Below, one piece after another: positions 52,928 through 63,103 of a stretch of DNA of 64,000 nt; position 1 is the stretch's first letter, and the number at the start of each line of letters is the position of its first letter. Source of the DNA: JBDHUW01 sp964642385. Its GTDB lineage: Bacteria; Patescibacteriota; Gracilibacteria; Absconditabacterales; Absconditicoccaceae. The notes below the pieces were generated by a model. It was not told the DNA's origin. It was given only the letters and a program-made list of their open reading frames with translations, and did not search any database. Location of the stretch: the NCBI GenBank assembly GCA_964642385.1, contig CAZXON010000002.1:62001-126000 (forward strand), written 5' to 3'. The position numbers were made by a program, and so were the translations under genes.

Positions 52928-53617
52928 ATGAAAGATTATATGGAAAAGATTAATCCAGAAGAGATGTGTTCAGCATTGCAATTATGTAGCGTAAGAAAAA
53001 GAGCAAATCAATATTTGGTAGCAGTGAAAAAAATAGATGGAACGATTTATGAGATGCCATTAGAAGATATCGCTCAGGCTGATGAGTATAAGTGATTACC
53101 TATCATAAGAACATATAGTTCAGGTCATGGGTTTTTCTCTCCTGATTTTTCAAAGATTTTTTTGGTAATAACTCAGAAAGAGGGTAAGAAACCTCAAGTA
53201 CAATTTACTGGTTGATCTCCACTAGAAGAAAACAATCAGCAAGTTACCGCGCGCAATGATCAAGGAGAAATCGTATTTAATCTAGCAAAGATAGAAGAAA
53301 ACGCTTTGATTAGAACGAAAAATAGAGTAAGTGTTGATGTTGTAGAAAATATGTTTGATCTCCCTCTTGTTGATTGGGTATTGATGGAAAATAAAAATGA
53401 AGATATACAAGAACATTATTATACATTAGTTGCGCTATTTCATTATGTTGTGAAAAGTTATGATGGAGAGTTGATACCGATCTTAGGTTCTGAGTGAGTT
53501 GTTTGATGAGAGCGATATTCAGTAGATGATGTGCTTGCAAGAAAAATAGAACACCTTGCTCCAAATGCAGATGTGGTTGTAAAAAGTGTTTTAGAAATGG
53601 AACATAGATCAAATTAG
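52928..53617 (+). CDS. protein of unknown function, possibly degenerate Nudix fold
   Basis: 229 residues, soluble. The middle resembles a Nudix core without the catalytic box: FLVITQKEGKKPQVQFTGGSPLEE, then QVTARNDQGEIVF and LVDWVLMENK followed by YYTLVALFHYVV. TGA gives Gly at five places (EYKGLP, TGGSP, SEGVVGGER). Located 82 nt after secA and 128 nt before the Nudix-GrpE gene, same strand. Assignment of the fold is weak. Confidence 0.55.
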
Positions 53618-53622
53618 ATTCT

Positions 53623-53690
53623 GCTCGCCGAAGGCGAGGTGCCCGCACTATCTGTGGTTAGCTAGCTGAATGACGACAGGACGGGCAATT
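53623..53690 (+). repeat. dispersed hairpin repeat, copy 6
   Basis: CTCGCCGAAGGCGAG hairpin, GTGCCCGCACTATCTGTGG, spacer, GACGACAGGACGGGCAA. Lies between two genes. Confidence 0.75.
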
Positions 53691-53745
53691 CAGAATTTAC
53701 ATTGCATATACAAAAGCCAATTTATTATATTATGTAACAAAAATC

Positions 53746-54753
53746 ATGTTTATCGTAGAATTGACACCAGAATTACTTGGTCTAGAAAATAAAGTAGGTG
53801 CTTATAGTAATCTACAACCTAGAATAGCAGTAAGAGCTATTTTGTGGAATAGCAAAAATCAAATTGCTGTAATTCATGCAAAGTGAAGGTATTATTTGCC
53901 TGGTTGATCTACTGATGGAGAGCCACTTGCATTTGCAATGCAAAGAGAACTCAAAGAAGAAATCGGCGCGACCATCAAAGATATTGAGTATGTCGGAATA
54001 GTTAGAGAGTATCGTATGTATGCAAAAGAAGGTAGCTTGATAGAGAATCACATTTTTGCTGCGAAAGTAGATGGTGATTTGTGAGCATTAGATTTGACAG
54101 AGGAAGAAAAGGAGGAATGACATGAAGTCCACTGGTATAGTATGATGGAAGCCAAGGATTTGTTTGCAAAAGCGCTTCTGGATGCAGAGAATCCACATGA
54201 TATACTGGTTTTACAAAGAAGTTTATCTGCGTTAGAAGAGTATACTGACGCACTTGAGAAAAAATCACTTGATTCTCATTCATGAACTGAAGGCAAAATA
54301 AAAGAGCTTGAAGAGATAGCAAAAAAGGCACAATACGATTATTTTATGTTGAAAAGCGAGTTTGATTCTTATGTGAAAAGAGTAGAATGAGACGATAAAG
54401 AAAGCAAACTTCAACAACTCGTGGATGTCGTGAAAAAACTCTCGCCTATTATCGATCATTTAGGACAATCAATAGACCATATTCCGGATGATTTACAATG
54501 AAACACTCGGGTTGAAGGTGTCAGTTTAATGTACGAGAACTCACTGAAAGTACTGGCAGATCTTTCGATAAGTCGTATCAGTACAATAGGAGAGGAGCCA
54601 GATATGGAGTTGCATGATCCATTAAGTGTGGAACCGATAGAGGAAGAGTCGCTCAAAGGAAAAATAATCAAAGAGTTTTCACCGTGATATGTGTATCAAA
54701 AAGATGGTGTTAGAAAAGTAATAAAGGCCGCAAAAGTGATAGTGGGGCAGTAA
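53746..54753 (+). CDS. Nudix hydrolase - GrpE fusion protein
   Basis: 335 residues in one frame. Residues 1-145 are a Nudix domain: LPGGSTDGEPLAFAMQRELKEE followed by IGA gives the full Nudix box. A helical stretch follows (LEEYTDALEKK; GKIKELEEIAKKAQYDYFMLKSEFDSYVKRVEG) and then the GrpE core: LQQLVDVVKKLSPIIDHL, GVSLMYENSLKVLADLSISRI, DMELHDPLSVEP, GKIIKEFSPGYVYQKDGVRKVIKAAKV, matching the GrpE beta domain (H-P, I..E...GY...dkv.R.A.V). GrpE is the nucleotide-exchange factor of DnaK. I know of no characterised fusion of this kind. Confidence 0.82.
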
Positions 54754-55046
54754 TTCTAATTATTAATGGTTAATTGGTAATTGTTTTGTGGAATCGTACT
54801 TCAAAAACAGATAGAAATAATCGAAGAACTGCAAGAAGAATTCAAAAAGATATCTTAACTCTTTTCAATACTACTGGATACCTACTACTATAACCGATGG
54901 TAGGCAGAAAATACATGTTTTTTCTTGTTTTTTTATAGTGGTTTTTGTATAAGATAGAAGCTTTGCAAGATTAGTAAAAAGTTTTTCAAAGCACTTTGTA
55001 ATTCACCCTCGCCGAGTTACAAACTATATGAAATCTCTTCCAAAAT

Positions 55047-55074
55047 TTGACAAATAAGAAAAAGTATTTATAAT
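55047..55074 (+). promoter_or_regulatory. strong consensus promoter of a non-coding RNA
   Basis: Perfect TTGACA, 16-nt spacer, perfect TATAAT at 55069-55074; the best promoter in the window. Confidence 0.75.
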
Positions 55075-55080
55075 AAATAC

Positions 55081-55300
55081 GTCAAAGAAACGGAAGAGGG
55101 ATCATTTATAGAATATATACCTATGTTTCGATAACAAGGTACCGGGTCAGATGACTAATTCCTACAATTGCGTAGGAGCTTATACTTCGTGTATGAGTTG
55201 TCTATTCACCCTTGCCGTGGGACAGTTACCATCGTTCTCCTGGTCCTTGTTATCGAGATATAAGTGTGAAAAAACCTGTCCATTGTGGCAGGTTTTTTTG
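55081..55300 (+). ncRNA. structured non-coding RNA of unknown class
   Basis: About 220 nt between a consensus promoter and a strong terminator. A long closing stem pairs CGATAACAAGG with CCTTGTTATCG, extended by ACCGGG/CCTGGT and GATG/CATC. At the top sit three hairpins: TCCTAC/GTAGGA, CTTATAC/GTATGAG and TCACCC/GTGGGA. No ORF of note. The branched top argues against classic 6S RNA (one long hairpin); RNase P RNA and tmRNA are found elsewhere. SRP RNA motif not found. Confidence 0.6.
55269..55300 (+). terminator. terminator of the structured RNA
   Basis: AAAAAACCTG and CAGGTTTTTTT flank a 10-nt loop (TCCATTGTGG). Confidence 0.85.
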
Positions 55301-55423
55301 TTAATAAGGAAACATTATCATTGTATTGGTATAGGATAATTGATGTTTTGACGATGTTTTTTTGCTTAGAAGAGGAAATTGGATATAATACTATTTAACT
55401 ATTTATTTATTTTGATATACATC

Positions 55424-56170
55424 ATGTTGCAAGATATTCTAATCCAAACAGTATTGTTGCCAATAACACATACGGAAAATGTAAAAATATTTATAAATTC
55501 TTTGATTTTTCGTATAACAGGTATTCAATTATGATTTTTGTTTGTTATTTCCATAGGTGTTTTGCTGTTGGTTTTTTGGAAAATCTTATGACATCCAAAT
55601 GGAAAATTGCGATTTCATAAGCGCATATGGTCTCATCTCTCGAAATTGATTAAAAGAGTATCACCGAAACCATTCCAAAAAATTGATAATTATACTAAAA
55701 AAACAATTGAAGAGGCTAAAAAAGAAATGCTCATACTGATTCCATGAGATACAATTATATCTCGTATTAAAATGCTACTTAAAACCATTTGGCCATACAT
55801 AAAATATCTTGTAATATGACTGTTGTTTTTTCTATCTAGTGCACTTCTTGTGCAACTTATGTATTGGATGTTTGAAGGCGTTTCCTTTGGTGAATGTTCA
55901 GAATTAACACATCATGGTAGTAAAATACTCCAATCTATGGGACGAATATGATCTTATGAAAATATAATAAACCTTAAAGACACCATAAAATTATTATTGG
56001 GTTTACTCGGAACAAATATACTAATTTCATTTATCATTTCTTCACTTTTTTATAGTTTTTCATTTGGACGAAAACCGATGCTACGAATAGCAAGAGTCTT
56101 TGCTGTTATATGATTAATTATTTTTATTATTGGAGCGTGAATGCAATTGTTGGTTTCAAACGTCTGTTAA
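55424..56170 (+). CDS. multi-span membrane protein of unknown function
   Basis: 248 residues with four membrane segments: FLFVISIGVLLLVFW; YIKYLVIGLLFFLSSALLVQL; LLLGLLGTNILISFIISSLFY; VIGLIIFIIGAGMQLL. Between the first two lies a basic cytoplasmic loop of about 75 residues (RFHKRIWSHLSKLIKRVSPK). TGA read as Gly six or more times. Converges with the next gene. No family recognised. Confidence 0.65.
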
Positions 56171-56174
56171 CTTT

Positions 56175-57215
56175 CTATGGTAAATTTACAGCTGTTACAT
56201 TTCCTCCAGGTTCACAGCCGTATGTTTGTCAGCGAGCGGTAGCTTCTTTTGCGAATGCACTGAAAACGGTGTTTGGCGTATAAGATACTTTTCGATTTTG
56301 TGCAAGTCCAAGCATCACGAAATAGACGTTACATGAAACTTTTGTATTTGGATTTATGCCAAGCCCGAAGAATTTATCATAATATCCTGCTTTGAAGTAT
56401 GGATAGATTTCATTTGTTTTTGAAATGTTTGTGAATGTAACATCACGTCCATTCATTGGAAGATTGAATTTTTTTACGATAGCAGGCACAACGTATGCAA
56501 ATGATAATGCTCAATCAGGAAGTGAAGCACTAGCTGTCGTTTCGGTTGTAGAGTCAGTTGTTGGCGTGCCTGCAATCGTCCCACTCATGGGTAGTTCAGT
56601 TTCCGTAGTTCATGTTGCAGTTGCTCCGGTAGTCAGAATTTCTGTGGTGGTTCCAGATAGTATTGTTTCAGATTGTGTATCTCATGTACTAATAGTTGGT
56701 GCTTGGACGCTTGCACCGATATAATTAAGCATTGCTGGTGATCATAACACCCATCGTCAGATACCGAGCAATATAGCAAGGATAGATAATTTTCCAAAAA
56801 TTGATCTGTGCGCTTTTCTAAATCCGTGCACGAACCGCGCTAGAATCCAGTAGATAAGCCCAGATCCAATAAGCAGTCCTGCTAGTTTTGTAAAGAGATG
56901 ATATGGCAACAAAAAATAGACAACGATTCAACCGATAAAAGCGATGAGCGCAAGCATCCGTTGGAAGTCAACTGGTTTTTTGGGAGCGTCATGTCCATGA
57001 AGCTTTGCATTGAAAAATGATGTATAATATTTTTTTTCTGCTAACAACTTTTCGCTCAAACCTGCGTGGTGTGAAAAACGATATCGGAGCAGAATCAATA
57101 ATAGATTTCCTAGACCAACAAGAATAATCCATTGTTGATGCGTTAGAAAACCTATGAGGATTGGCTCTCCTCAGGCGATTATAGCTAAAAGCAATCCCAA
57201 TCCATTACGTTCCAT
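56175..57215 (-). CDS. membrane protein with Thr-rich linker and extracytoplasmic domain
   Basis: 346 residues. N-terminal 170 residues hold four or five hydrophobic segments (GLGLLLAIIAGGEPILIGFL; WIILVGLGNLLLILL; MLALIAFIGGIVVYFLL; LAGLLIGSGLIYWIL; KLSILAILLGIGRWVL). A Thr/Ser/Gly-rich linker of about 70 residues follows, then a folded domain with FNLPMNGRDVTFTNISKTNEIYPYF and two Cys. Looks like an anchored surface protein. One frame only if TGA is Gly. No family recognised. Confidence 0.68.
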
Positions 57216-57371
57216 GTGCAAGAGTGAAAGGGTAAAAGGTGCTTCGCGTATTATGCACTGAGCATAATTTTTTCTCTTTGTCTTGCAAGTGATTCGTTAT
57301 AAAATTTGATAACTATTAGATATTTTTTTTGAATGCCTTGCAACATAAGGTCTAATCTATACAATACTCGC

Positions 57372-58553
57372 ATGAATGAAATGCAAATATCGAATGAAGA
57401 AAATCAAATACAATCAGATGCCCCACAAAAAGTATATGATTTCATCTATACGTGAGATGGTGAAAGGTTGGATATATATTTAACTCGCGTACAATGATAT
57501 ACGAGAAATTTTTTTCATCGTCTCCTTGGGCGCGGTGATATAACGATAAATGATGGAGAAGTAAAAAAGAAATCATACCACCTAAAAAGCGGTGACCGTA
57601 TCCATATAGTTCATCCTGAAAGATACCTTGAATCAAGTGTGCTTGCGCAGGCACCTGCGGTGCCAGAAGTTGAAATAATGCTTGAAAAGCCTGATTACAT
57701 TGTAGTTCATAAACCAGCGTGAGTGCTTTCTCATCCAAATAGTGTGTGGGGAATAGAGTATCCATCGGTCGTTGGAGCATTGTATAAAAGATATGAGAGT
57801 ATGCCGACAGTAGGTAATTTTATCAGAGCGTGATTGGTACATCGTTTGGATAGAGAAACAGATGGGTTGATGATAATTGCAAAAACAGAGAGATGACTAG
57901 CGCACTTTCAAAAATTATTTCATGATAAATCAAAAGCACTAACACTTGATGCGAAAAGAGCAGTTCCACTCCATAAACGATATCGTGCCAGTTGTTATAT
58001 ATTGCCCGAAGGGCAACAATTCTTGGATAACCTATGAGTCTGAAATGAGACTGCACAAGCGCAGGTTCCAAGAAAAGAGTCGGGCATATCAAAAAATATT
58101 TTGGGAAATACTGAACTATGAAAAAATCAAAGTCCGCTTGAAACCTGAGTTGCAAAATCAAGTGGATTGCCATATATTATATCCAAAGTTGTTGAACCTA
58201 AAATACCTTTTTATGAGCCGAAATTGGGAATTACCGAGATCCTTCGTGCGACAATAAATGATGATGATTTTCGCGAAAGATTGGCAAAAAAAACGCGAGA
58301 TGCGACACTCGATGCTGCAAAAAAACGTCATGCGGTTCCAGTAGAGGAGTTGAAAAAATACAAAATAGCAACCTTGGAAGTGCAATTGTTCACTGGGCGT
58401 ACTCATCAGATCAGATATCATCTCGCAGAACATGGCCTGCCTATAGTGGGTGATTATTTGTATGGAGGTGATGATTTTTACCAGATGCAACTACAAGCAT
58501 TTAAACTAGAATTTCAGGATCCTGATGGAGAAAATATTGTAGTAGAATTATAA
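57372..58553 (+). CDS. RluA-family 23S rRNA pseudouridine synthase
   Basis: 393 residues. An S4-like N-terminal domain (RLDIYLTRVQGYTRNFFHRLLGRGDITINDGEV) precedes the synthase: YIVVHKPAGVLSHP, GLVHRLDRETDGLMIIAKTE with the catalytic Asp, KRYRASCY, LEVQLFTGRTHQIRYHLAEHGLPIVGDYLYGG. An insert of about 120 residues, Gln/Lys-rich, separates KRYRA from the last motif. Which uridine is modified (RluC or RluD type) is undecided. Confidence 0.92.
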
Positions 58554-58599
58554 TATTTGAAAAATTGTATCATTTTTTCCACCATATTATTTGTATTAA

Positions 58600-58627
58600 A
58601 AAAAGCCCGCGGAAGAAACCGAGGGCT
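58600..58627 (-). terminator. terminator of the 188-aa gene
   Basis: AAGCCC(GCGG)...(CCG)AGGGCTT hairpin; T run on the - strand. Confidence 0.65.
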
Positions 58628-58652
58628 TAAAAAATGATTTTTTTTGGAGGGA

Positions 58653-59219
58653 TTATTCAATAGTTCCGTATCTTACCGGAACTTCTTCAGTCGGTCGAAG
58701 AAAATCACCTTTTTCATACCTTCTTTTTTGGAAGGCGATGTTCTCTTCAATGGTAGTTCCACCTGTAAGGTAGAACTGATTGGTTCTGCTTTCGAGACCA
58801 AACTGTTCTCGATAGGCAATCCATTTTTCAAATGGGATTGTCGTGCTTACGAGATTAAGTTCAATACCCACAGCAATAAATTGTTGATAGACTTTGCTCA
58901 AGTGCGGGCAGCACAACAACTCATCTTCTTTTCCTTTTGTGCTAACGTACTTACACAACACATCGAGCGCTAAAAGCGCTGTTGAGCTGTGTTTGTCCAT
59001 CATTTTTTGCAGACCTTTTGTGTTCGTCCTGCTTCGGGAAAATTTTTGTTTCGCTTCTACATACTTCTTGAGAGCATCGGTTATGCGCTCTTTCAACTGT
59101 TCGGGAGACATCGCATGTAAATGTCTCTTTTCGTCTTTTTTCACAATTTTTTGGCTGCTTCTGTTGCCTTTTAATGTTACAACAGATAGCTCCATTCCTT
59201 TTTGTTTGTTTTCCTCCAT
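58653..59219 (-). CDS. protein of unknown function, UGA-free
   Basis: 188 residues, soluble, basic N-terminus (KGNRSSQKIVKKDEKRHLH), helical middle (EQLKERITDALKKYVEAKQKF), and a Gly/Thr-containing C-terminus (FYLTGGTTIEEN). About ten Gly codons, none TGA, and CGA is used in SRSRT and FLRPTEE. It lies 170 nt from the tmRNA gene, a common integration site. Like hflKC, it may be recently acquired from a standard-code genome. No family recognised. Confidence 0.65.
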   Translation of the reverse strand: MEENKQKGMELSVVTLKGNRSSQKIVKKDEKRHLHAMSPEQLKERITDALKKYVEAKQKFSRSRTNTKGLQKMMDKHSSTALLALDVLCKYVSTKGKEDELLCCPHLSKVYQQFIAVGIELNLVSTTIPFEKWIAYREQFGLESRTNQFYLTGGTTIEENIAFQKRRYEKGDFLRPTEEVPVRYGTIE

Positions 59220-59389
59220 GATTTTCTGTTTTTTTTGGTTAATTATTTCATAATTTGTCTTTTAGCTGTTCCTGCGATAAACCACAGTTTTCTAAAAGAT
59301 TACCACAGATTATCCATAAAAATAGAAAAGTCAAGAGTTTGTTCTTGTTTTTTGTAACCGAGTGTTTATACTTAAAAGTACATATATAT

Positions 59390-59779
59390 GGGGGTGCTTC
59401 TGGATTTGATGGGAGTATCACATGTAGTATGGTCGCCATCGCTCGATGATCGTACCGAGGATAAAATAATCGATCACCAAAAGAGTGCAAACTCAAACCT
59501 TAGAATGAGTGCTTTCAATTATGCATACGCTGCGTAGTTGATACCCGCTTGATCGCGGTCCAGTATCTTATTCATAGAACTCTTGCTGCAGACTCCTGCT
59601 ATGCGTGAGAGGTTCAAGCAGGAAACCCAAAGTCAAGTATGTAGACTCAAAATAGATACACCAAAATTGCGATGCTTGATAGTGTAGCTTAGCATGCCTC
59701 CGGGAGAAAAACATTATCTATGATGGTAGACGCTGTATTATATGACTTTCAGACATGGGTTCGAATCCCATCACCTCCA
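59390..59779 (+). ncRNA. ssrA: transfer-messenger RNA
   Basis: Rescues stalled ribosomes with SmpB. The tRNA-like ends pair: GGGGGTG at the 5' end with CACCTCC at the 3' end; the 5' conserved TTCTGGATTTGATGGG and the T-arm ATGGGTTCGAATCCCAT are present. Tag reading frame 59487-59537: resume codon GCA, then a 16-residue tag ANSNLRMSAFNYAYAA and TAG. The end AYAA is the protease-degradation signal form. Stop TAG suits a code without UGA stop. CCA is not encoded. Confidence 0.95.
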
Positions 59780-59908
59780 GGTAAATCACAAATTGCTGAT
59801 CCTTGAAATCATTTAATCTACAAAAAGATTGCCACCATAGGTGATCTTTTTTTCTAACGACGAATCTCCTTGTCTTGTAAAATATGTGCAGATGTGTACA
59901 CTTGCCAG

Positions 59909-60676
59909 ATGGGTCGCAAAACATATAAAAAAGACACAATATTGATTGATGATATGCAGGTTTTGGTATCGTGGAAAAGAGTAAAAAATTATTATCTTCA
60001 TGTGACGCCACCAGATGGACAGGTGGTAGTGACTGTGCGTATAGGCACAAGTGAACACGAGATTAAAAGGTTTGTTGAACCGAAAAAAGAGCGAATAAAG
60101 GGGCAAATAAAAAGATTTACATGAGAAGAAAAGACATTACAAAGGGCTTATGAGAGCGGAGAAATGCACTATTTCGCAGGGGAAAAATATCCTTTGTTGG
60201 TCGAGCAAAAAGCCAGATGATTTGCCAAAATTGTTTTGCAAGAAAATGCAATCGTGTTTTATCAACCAGCTTGATACACGAGGGAGCAAAAAGAAAGAGC
60301 TATGAATAACCGGTATCGCAAACAACTTGAAAATATCCTACCGCCGCTTGTAGAAAAATATGGGCAGATTGTTGGCATCCATGTACCGACTCGAAAAATC
60401 AAGAAAATGAAATCTGTTTGGTGACTCGCACATATAACCAAAAAATCGATCACGATAAATCTTGAGTTGATGAAAAAATCGCAACCAGCACTTGAATATA
60501 TCATCGTGCATGAACTCGTTCATTTTTTGGAGAAGAATCACACGAAGAAATTTTATCAACTGGTAGAGCAGTTCATGCCAGATCGAAAAGAATGTAAAAA
60601 AATGCTTAGTTTACATACAGAAAAAACATATGATGAAACCAGTTGAATGTCGGATCTCTCAATAAAAATTGATTAA
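59909..60676 (+). CDS. YgjP/DUF45-family metal-dependent hydrolase
   Basis: 255 residues. N-terminal beta part (ILIDDMQVLVSWKRVKNYYLHVTPPDGQVVVTV) and C-terminal zinc helix YIIVHELVHFLEKNHTKKFY with HExxH plus downstream His, typical of DUF45/WLM proteases and YgjP. Related members include a reported UTP pyrophosphatase. Start at MGRKTYKKD, since the 13 upstream residues look non-coding. TGA gives Gly four times. Confidence 0.88.
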
Positions 60677-60704
60677 TTTATTTTTGATACACATTATAAA
60701 AATC

Positions 60705-61769
60705 ATGAAATCAATATTCAAATATTTGTGGAAATTCCTTTTGTTTCCTGCAATTGTCCTGTTCGCAAGTATGGTAGTTATCGTAATTATTTGAGTTAAA
60801 GAGCCAATTGCTATGATATGGATGTTGGTAGGACTAATAGGAGGAATTTTTGGGTGGGGAATTTTTGCATTGACTAAAAAACGTCTAATAGTGGGTGTTT
60901 TACGGATTTTACTAGCTTTTGTATTTGCTCGAATGAGGTGGTGAGAACCATATTTGGTACAAGTGCAAACGCATGAATTGCCCTTGGGATTTTCAGGAAA
61001 TTTTGTGGTGCTCTCTGATTTGCATGTGTGACCATATAAATGACAAAAGTTTGTGCGCTGATTGGTTGATAAAATAAACAAACAAGAAAATATTGATGCG
61101 GTATTTATCGTTGGTGATTGGGTCTATGAGCCTAAAAGTGGTACCGTAGCAACAATTCTTTCACCGTTGAAAGATATCCGTTTCCCTATCTATGGTGTTT
61201 TGGGAAATCACGACGAGGAAACATCGTACAGATGACAGAACATAAAAGAAGAGGTAATTGCTGCTATCAAAGCTTTGTGAATACCGCTGTTGCAAAATCA
61301 AGAAATACAAATCCCAATTTCCGCCACTTGAAAAAATGATCTATCAGTTCGTCTCTTTGGATTGTGAGATGAACGAGCGTGAGGAGCAAATGTAACTATA
61401 CTGTCTTGAATCAAACAGGAAGACAATGTTATTGTGTTGGCACACAATCCTGATACGATCATGCGTTATGGATTGACTGGTTTTGATGGTGAAAAAGGCA
61501 CTTACGATCGTAACTTTTTTCGCAAAGTAGACTATGTGACATGACGATTGGAGAATGTTCCGGTCGATCTTACAATTGCCTGACATACGCACGCTGCGCA
61601 AATTAGACTTGCGTGATTGACTACTCGTATGATTCCCACAAAATATAGACGACCAAACGATGGACGATATGATGATTTCAATCTCTTTATCTCTAGGTGA
61701 GTCGGTGAAACAATACTCCCAATGAGACTTTTCAATCGTGCGACTATCTATGTGTTGCGTGGAGAGTAG
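60705..61769 (+). CDS. membrane-anchored metallophosphoesterase
   Basis: 354 residues. Two N-terminal membrane segments (FPAIVLFASMVVIVIIG; MLVGLIGGIFGWGIFA), a third near LWILLAFVFAW (two Trp from CGG/CGA where Arg would be odd). The calcineurin-like domain follows: LSDLHVGP, FIVGDWV, VLGNHDEE, LAHNPD, and AGHTHAAQ, all five metal-binding blocks. Similar proteins include YkuE/LpxH-type enzymes. GDWV has Trp where Leu or Phe is common. Substrate unknown. Confidence 0.9.
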
Positions 61770-61788
61770 GGGGGGGAGATGCAAATAA

Positions 61789-62970
61789 TTAGTTCTTGAA
61801 ACAACGAACTGACATACCATTGGCACGCGTATTTTTACTATTAGGCAATATTCCAGAAGTAAAGAAACTCAGACGAGAGGCAGATGTTCAGTTAGGAGTA
61901 GATGACCAATAGTTACCTTGAAAACTTTGACTACTAATAGCACCACCATTTCAGGCACGATAACCAGCCATAGGAAGAAGAAGTGTATCTCTAAAAAGAT
62001 TTCAATTCGTCATGCCAGTAGTGTAAATGCTTTGTCGTGTTTCAACTAATCAAGACCATTCTCTTTGCGAAGGAACATGATATCACACCTCACATGGTCA
62101 TTGTCTTGCTGTTGCATTGCTTGTCGTGTCACCTCGAATATTGTCGTTTTGTTTATTAGACCAATCAAATGGAGTTGTTTTGGATATTATAAATATACCA
62201 TGATTATATCGATTAATTGGTGGTCAATAATTTGAAGCATCAACTAAAGATTCTGTTGTTGGGACTGTTCAAGCTGCAGAAAAGCAATAGTTATTTCACC
62301 ATTGAAAATGACAACCATAAGAAGCAGCAGTTGTCCCAGAAATTGATGCTCAAACATTTCTATTTCGTATTACATAGGTTCCTTCAGGAGTTCAATTTGT
62401 TATCATAATCTGATCTCAAATATAGTAAACTCAAGGAGTTTTACTAGAATCACTCTGTCCTCACGCACTTGCAGTGCTACCAGGATTTAAAACTCCCTGA
62501 TTTTGAAATGGTGCATTGTTAGAATCAACAACTCATAAACAATTAGAAGTATTTCCTTTTTTTGACTCACTCAGAGCAGTAACAGCAAACCAAGATCAAC
62601 TTATGTTGCTCGAGTAAGCAAAAGAATCTCCAGTTAGAACACAACTATTTACACTCATCTTTGCTGCTACTCACTTTCCCGCATCTGTTGGAATTGTTGA
62701 TAAATATGGTGATAGAGAATCGCTAATTGAACTGATAGTTGAAAGTGATCAAGAGGTGATATGGAAAGGAGCAATAGGAAAAGATCAAAAATCTTCTTTA
62801 TAAACCGAAATTGCATTTGAAACTTGTCCTATTTTTACTTTGCGGGTAGAGTCTTTTGCTCTTTCTTGTGCATTTGTAAGTCTTGGTATCAAGGCAACAG
62901 CCAGTATACCGATAACCACCACAATAATTAACATTTCAATGAGCGTGAAGCTTTTTTTCCTTTGTAGCAT
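61789..62970 (-). CDS. type IV pilin-like protein with FISUMP-like C-terminal domain
   Basis: 393 residues in one frame when TGA is Gly. N-terminus: KSFTLIEMLIIVVVIGILAVALIP, a class III prepilin signature (Ser at the cleavage site instead of Gly is unusual). Stalk region up to about residue 60, then a large Gly/Ser/Asn-rich domain. The end is NTRANGMSVRCFKN, the RSNG.SVRC motif of FISUMP (Fibrobacter major paralogous) domains. At least 25 TGA codons. Probably a surface fibre subunit used for attachment. Confidence 0.78.
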
Positions 62971-63103
62971 ATTTTTTATTTATATTAAAAAGAATAATTT
63001 AAAAGCAGTATAATTAAATTTTTTTTTCTTTCAAAAAAACATCATTACTTCAAAAATGATTATTGAATACTTTTAAGTCTGAGTATGAGTGCTTTTGAAT
63101 TTA

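Larger units (their letters stand above)
54754..55423. other. 670-bp intergenic region holding a non-coding RNA gene
   Basis: No protein gene seen. 54754-55046 is AT-rich with a TTAATGGTTAATTGG tract. The rest is the promoter, RNA and terminator listed separately, plus a TATAAT at about 55384 that may serve the next gene. Confidence 0.6.

Noticed and set aside
55081..55300. 6S RNA or tmRNA
   Set aside because: The top is branched into three hairpins instead of a single long hairpin, and a clear tmRNA is at 59390.
232..62970. Dozens of apparent in-frame stop codons (TGA) suggesting mass pseudogenisation or poor assembly
   Set aside because: The TGA codons sit at conserved Gly positions and a tRNA-Gly(UCA) is present, so these are sense codons.
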